NCBI RefSeq assembly: GCF_000972495.1
Contig: NZ_LATM01000015.1
Location: 1-64,000 of the forward strand
Length of the DNA: 64,000 bases
Reading direction: 5' to 3'
Origin: Hymenobacter terrenus
GTDB taxonomy: Bacteria > Bacteroidota > Bacteroidia > Cytophagales > Hymenobacteraceae
Shown here: positions 61,178 to 64,000 of the stretch, piece after piece
Position numbering within the stretch: the first letter of the stretch is position 1
How the letters are laid out: each line of letters begins with the position of its first letter
Notes under the pieces: generated by a model
What the model saw: only the letters and a program-made list of their open reading frames with translations
What the model was told of the DNA's origin: nothing
Databases searched by the model: none
Translations under genes and position numbers: made by a program

Positions 61178-61190
61178 CTATAAAAAGTGT
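61088..61190. repeat. cluster of gtgtgag/ctcacac hairpins
   Basis: Three inverted repeats in about 105 bp. The first is gaaaagtgtgag (61088-61099) with ctcacactttcc (61112-61123). The second is aaaatgtgtgag with ctcacaccattt (61135-61170). The third is ctcacag...gtgtgag (61170-61193). Spacers of the first two (aacttcagtgaa and tccgctgaggtt) are reverse-complement-like, so the second hairpin is an inverted copy of the first. It may be a regulator binding array, RNA hairpins or a repeat element. Confidence 0.65.
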
Positions 61191-61360
61191 GAGACAGGGT
61201 TGGGGAGAAACGACCATGGTACCAGCCGGAGGCGCACCTGTTTCTGAACTACGAAAAGCAGCAGCAAGGCCGCTATAATCAGCAGCAGGCGATTAGGGCC
61301 GTTCAGGCCTGTGACGAAACGCCGCATGGAGACCATAAATGAGGGAAATTGCTTGTTCAT
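61178..61360 (-). CDS. small single-pass membrane protein (60 aa)
   Basis: A 60-aa protein with a basic N-terminus (MRRFVTGLNGPNR) followed by one hydrophobic helix (LLLIIAALLLLFVV) and a basic, Pro-containing tail. Its ATG overlaps the TGA of the frame upstream (ATGA), a translational-coupling signature that supports a real gene. It is the last frame of the minus-strand lipase/DUF2931 gene set. Function unknown; a small membrane immunity-type protein is possible by position only. Its 3' end reaches into the hairpin cluster. Confidence 0.5.
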   Translation of the reverse strand: MNKQFPSFMVSMRRFVTGLNGPNRLLLIIAALLLLFVVQKQVRLRLVPWSFLPNPVSHFL

Positions 61361-61667
61361 CCGCCTAACCCGTGAGCAAGCAATAGCAGCAGCAAGCAGC
61401 CCACGCTCACCAACAGCCCCACAATAGCCAGTGCGCTAAATAGGCCTTGCCACGATGGCGGAGCCGTGAAAGTGAGGAGCCAGGTCAAGCCTGTCAGCAG
61501 CAAGGCGGCTGGCAAGAGCACGCTGTCGCGGGACTAGCCAATGCTCTGACCCGAGGGTTGAGCAGCCACAAACCCAGGCTGAGCCATTCGTTCAGGTACG
61601 AGGGGAAGGCGGCAGGCACCGTGCGGGGAGGAAGGCGGGTGTCGGGCCGGAGGCGCTCATTCGGCAT
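61357..61667 (-). pseudogene. frameshifted small membrane protein
   Basis: Two adjoining frames look like one broken membrane-protein gene. From the ATG at 61667 (overlapping the end of the DUF2931 gene) the first frame gives SYLNEWLSLGLWLLNPRVRALA and then runs out of sense to a stop at 61494. The next frame, from about 61540 to the TGA at 61357, gives SVLLPAALLLTGLTWLLTF, QGLFSALAIVGLLVSVG and CLLLLLLAHGLGG, three hydrophobic stretches. A single frameshift near 61535-61545 would join them. It could be a true frameshift mutation or a sequencing error. Confidence 0.5.
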
Positions 61668-62706
61668 CGTAGAGTTCGACCTTTGCGTTGACTAGCTCGA
61701 CTTGTTGGCGGTCATTCTTGAGCCAGAGGCGGGCCTTGTCCACCCGGTCATCCGTCTCGATGTAAAGCGTCAGAGGCAAGTCCTGGTTGGCCGCGTGCAG
61801 GGTTTGGAAAGCGCTCAGCGTCTCCGCTTCATCGAAGGAGTCTACTCGGATTTTGCGTTTGCGGCCATAACCAGCATCGACCTGCAGTAGCATACTGCTA
61901 GGGATAGGTTTAGCGTTCGGTTCAAACATAACCTTAGTGTACAAAGTCATATCTGGACTGGTGGGGCAACCAGTTTCTTCAGCATTGAAATAGCCCACGG
62001 AATAACGGTAGAGTTTCAGGGGTTGGCTGAATTGAATCTTCCAGGGGTAGGTCTTTAGGTAGGCATCCCACTGGGCTGTACTGAGTGTGCGAGTGCGAAT
62101 CTGCTGCTGCACGGCGGGCGGGAGCTTGGCCTGTTCCTGCTCAATCATGAGCGAGCGGTTAGCCGCCTCGTTGAAGCGCTTGAAGTCAAAGTCGATTTCC
62201 CGCGCCTCGTAGCGGCCGAGCAGCACCTGGTTCTGGCCGGAAAGCCAGACCACGGCCACGCCTTTGGGCAGCAGGCACAGCGTCAGCGAGTGGTAAGTTT
62301 CGTGCTTGTTTTCCTCAATATTCCAGAATCCCTGCTGGAGCAGGTCATGAATACGCCGCTGCGGCAGGAGCCAGTGACCTTCATAGAACTTGTCTTCGGT
62401 GTAGGAGAACCAGCGCACTTCCAGGCTGTCGGGAGCCGGGGCCGTGCCGTCGCCGGTGCTCCATCCGATGTGAGAGAGGCCCCAGTCGCCTTCGAGAAAG
62501 CCGGGGGCGACGGGGAAGCTCTTGCCGTCGGAGGTGAGAAAGCGGCCTTCAACCACTTCCATCGGGTAGCCCTCGGCGGCGGCTGGGGCCGCCGACAAGC
62601 GAAAACGCTCGGTTTGGTATGGTTCCAATCGGTGAAAATAGTGGTAAGTCGCCAGGGCCGCTAATAGCAGGCCACCCAGCAGGAGGTAAAAAAGAGGCTT
62701 GAACAT
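61657..62706 (-). CDS. DUF2931 family membrane-anchored protein (probable lipase immunity)
   Basis: A 349-aa protein. The ATG at 62706 is chosen: it directly starts a membrane anchor (MFKPLFYLLLGGLLLAALATYHYF), whereas the open frame up to 62832 overlaps the lipase gene and is Pro/Arg rich. The body faces the periplasm. Residues about 90-130 carry LEVRWFSYTEDKFYEGHWLLPQ, the hallmark 'l.v.W.S..e.kFYeG...LP' of DUF2931, and VAVVWLSGQNQVLLGRYEA follows. DUF2931 proteins are often encoded next to Tle1-type lipase effectors and are regarded as their immunity proteins (family knowledge). The lipase gene ends 17 bp upstream on the same strand. The C-terminal half contains further beta-strand segments without a known name. 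Confidence 0.82.
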   Translation of the reverse strand: MFKPLFYLLLGGLLLAALATYHYFHRLEPYQTERFRLSAAPAAAEGYPMEVVEGRFLTSDGKSFPVAPGFLEGDWGLSHIGWSTGDGTAPAPDSLEVRWFSYTEDKFYEGHWLLPQRRIHDLLQQGFWNIEENKHETYHSLTLCLLPKGVAVVWLSGQNQVLLGRYEAREIDFDFKRFNEAANRSLMIEQEQAKLPPAVQQQIRTRTLSTAQWDAYLKTYPWKIQFSQPLKLYRYSVGYFNAEETGCPTSPDMTLYTKVMFEPNAKPIPSSMLLQVDAGYGRKRKIRVDSFDEAETLSAFQTLHAANQDLPLTLYIETDDRVDKARLWLKNDRQQVELVNAKVELYDAE

Positions 62707-62723
62707 GGGAGCAAAGGTCGGGG

Positions 62724-64000
62724 CTAGCCGGCCAGCACCAGCCGGCAGGGAACGCCCTGCGGGCCGGGGCGGAACTCGAAGCCCAATTTCTTGTCCTTCC
62801 ACGACAGGTGCAGGTAGTGCTGGCGCAGCCACCGGTAGTCCGTCTCGGCCAGTGGGGCCGTCAGTGGCTGAGCCTGTGGGTTCCCGGCGTGGCTCAGCGC
62901 GTACTGCTCCAGCTGAGTTTTGACGGCGAACAGCCGCGAGCCTGGGGCAATGACGTAGCGGATGCCACGCTCTTCCTCCGCGTTGGGGCTACCCAGCGCC
63001 AGCCCATTCTGTTGGGCCAGCTTGAGCATGATGCCTAGGGCTACGTACTGGTAGGTATTGGGCAGGTGGCGAGTGCCTACGAAAATAGATTCTTGCCCGC
63101 TCCGGCTCCGGAAGCTGCGGTCCTCTAACTGGTCTGCGCCATACCAGCCGCGGCTCTTGAAAAAGGGCAGCGCACTCAGCGTGCGTAGCGTCGGGCTATA
63201 AATTAAGGTTTCGGTAAGCGTTTGAGCGTAGCCGCCGCCAATATCGGAGTGGGCGCCGGGCAGCAGCAGCTCCACGCCTTTGCCCTGCCGAAGCGCGCTG
63301 GCGATGGTGGTTAACGAGAAATTGAGACGGTACTCATCAGCTGCCGCCAGGTGTACCACGCGCACCACCTGTGGGTCGGGGTCGAAGTTCAGGTGCAGCT
63401 CAGGCACGTCGTTCTGAAACGCCTTGTCCCCGTCGCGGGCGTGGCGGGCTGCCTTGGCCTTCCAGCCAGCCTCGCCTGCCTCATCGCCCGATTCATCAAA
63501 CGAGGACACCGAATCGAAGAGCCCAACGAACTTAATGGTCACCACGGCCGGCTTCACCCCTAGCGCCCGGCACAGGTTGCTGGCCCGGCCCCGGGAGTCG
63601 GCCCGGCGGGCGCAGAAGTGGCGGGCTGCCGCCGCTCCCCGGCTGAAACCGAACGCGTACACCGTCAGCTCCTCCAGGTATTCACCATTGTTAGGCTTAA
63701 GAAGCTTTTTTATAGCAACGCGCATATCATCAATTCCTTTGGTCACTCGGTCCACAATCCCGGTTGGTCCCGAGCCGAAGCCACCACCCGGTGTGTCGTC
63801 GTCCTCATCGTTGGTAGTGCCGATGCCCTCTACGTACACCGAGGCGATGCGCTCCCCAGGAACCTTCTTGTTGTGCATGAAAAACAGAATGGCCACGTTT
63901 GAGTAGTACTGCGCGTAACTGCCTCGGCTATCTTCTGACGTGAACAAGCCGGGCGTCATATACGACGAGTCCTTGAGCCGCTTCGTGATGTTGCTCTGGT
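62724..64000 (-). CDS. Tle1-like phospholipase effector domain protein (DUF2235), 5' end outside window
   Basis: At least 425 residues; the frame runs off the right edge (QSNITKRLKDSSYMTPGLF), so the true start, including the usual FFDGT.NN opening, lies beyond 64000. From the first visible Met (63959): YYSNVAILFF, IASVYVEGIGT, GSGPTGIVDRVTKGI, then the nucleophile elbow YAFGFSRGAAAARHF (GFSRG), VGLFDSVSSFDE and LPGAHSDIGGGYAQT with the likely catalytic Asp. These are the hallmark blocks of DUF2235, which forms the catalytic domain of T6SS Tle1 phospholipase effectors. The C-terminal region (YRWLRQHYLHLSWKDKKLGFEFRPGP) resembles other members. It is followed by a DUF2931 gene. No T6SS genes are seen in the window. 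Confidence 0.88.
   Translation of the reverse strand, partial: QSNITKRLKDSSYMTPGLFTSEDSRGSYAQYYSNVAILFFMHNKKVPGERIASVYVEGIGTTNDEDDDTPGGGFGSGPTGIVDRVTKGIDDMRVAIKKLLKPNNGEYLEELTVYAFGFSRGAAAARHFCARRADSRGRASNLCRALGVKPAVVTIKFVGLFDSVSSFDESGDEAGEAGWKAKAARHARDGDKAFQNDVPELHLNFDPDPQVVRVVHLAAADEYRLNFSLTTIASALRQGKGVELLLPGAHSDIGGGYAQTLTETLIYSPTLRTLSALPFFKSRGWYGADQLEDRSFRSRSGQESIFVGTRHLPNTYQYVALGIMLKLAQQNGLALGSPNAEEERGIRYVIAPGSRLFAVKTQLEQYALSHAGNPQAQPLTAPLAETDYRWLRQHYLHLSWKDKKLGFEFRPGPQGVPCRLVLAG

Noticed and set aside
61088..61190. CRISPR-like repeats
   Set aside because: Only two or three hairpin units in opposite orientation, with no regular unique spacers and no cas genes.

Overview
The window is a chromosomal segment of a GC-rich member of the Bacteroidota, most like Hymenobacter or a close Cytophagales relative (inference from gene content and style). 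The supporting signs are two SusC/SusD pairs, several proteins ending in a T9SS type A sorting domain, a hybrid two-component regulator with a beta-propeller sensor, TAnnTTTG-type -7 promoter boxes, a NagB fused to a PIG-L deacetylase, and few Shine-Dalgarno sequences. No rRNA, tRNA, CRISPR array, prophage or intact insertion sequence was seen.

Layout. 0.1-7.5 kb holds minus-strand envelope proteins: an OmpA lipoprotein, three small lipoproteins or secreted proteins, a Gly-rich repeat protein, an esterase and a GNAT acetyltransferase. 8.0-12.2 kb is a 1383-residue hybrid sensor/regulator. 12.2-13.05 kb is a gene graveyard with recognisable relics of a LuxR regulator and of a VGIGT-type secreted protein. 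13.07-17.7 kb has an intact LuxR regulator, a beta-barrel protein, a second VGIGT protein and a T9SS cargo protein. 17.9-18.25 kb is a hybrid-regulator pseudogene with a huge internal deletion. clpX follows, then a perfect 66-bp palindrome, then two tandem paralogous reprolysin-type metalloproteases (20.1-27.5 kb). 27.8-30.8 kb carries lpxB, a 6-pyruvoyl-tetrahydropterin synthase homologue and hldD. 30.9-37.1 kb carries an FAD/NAD(P) oxidoreductase, a phosphoesterase, a quinone oxidoreductase, a rhomboid protease and a neighbour that shares its N-terminal motif.

37.6-55.6 kb looks like a single functional theme, amino-sugar or peptidoglycan-fragment scavenging. It contains a GHL10 (DigH-like) glycosidase, a SusC/SusD/lipoprotein operon with an attenuator-like hairpin in its leader, a NagB/PIG-L fusion, AnmK, a second SusC/SusD pair and a NagX-like membrane acyltransferase. 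55.7-60.7 kb has proC, a DUF2059 protein, an acyl-CoA ligase, and a di-haem peroxidase lipoprotein next to a beta-barrel protein. The right edge (61.2-64.0 kb) holds a Tle1-like (DUF2235) lipase, cut by the window end, followed by a DUF2931 membrane-anchored protein (a likely effector/immunity pair) and remnants of small membrane proteins.

Intergenic regions are rich in palindromic elements, bidirectional terminators and decayed paralogues. This suggests frequent duplication and loss of envelope and regulatory genes.
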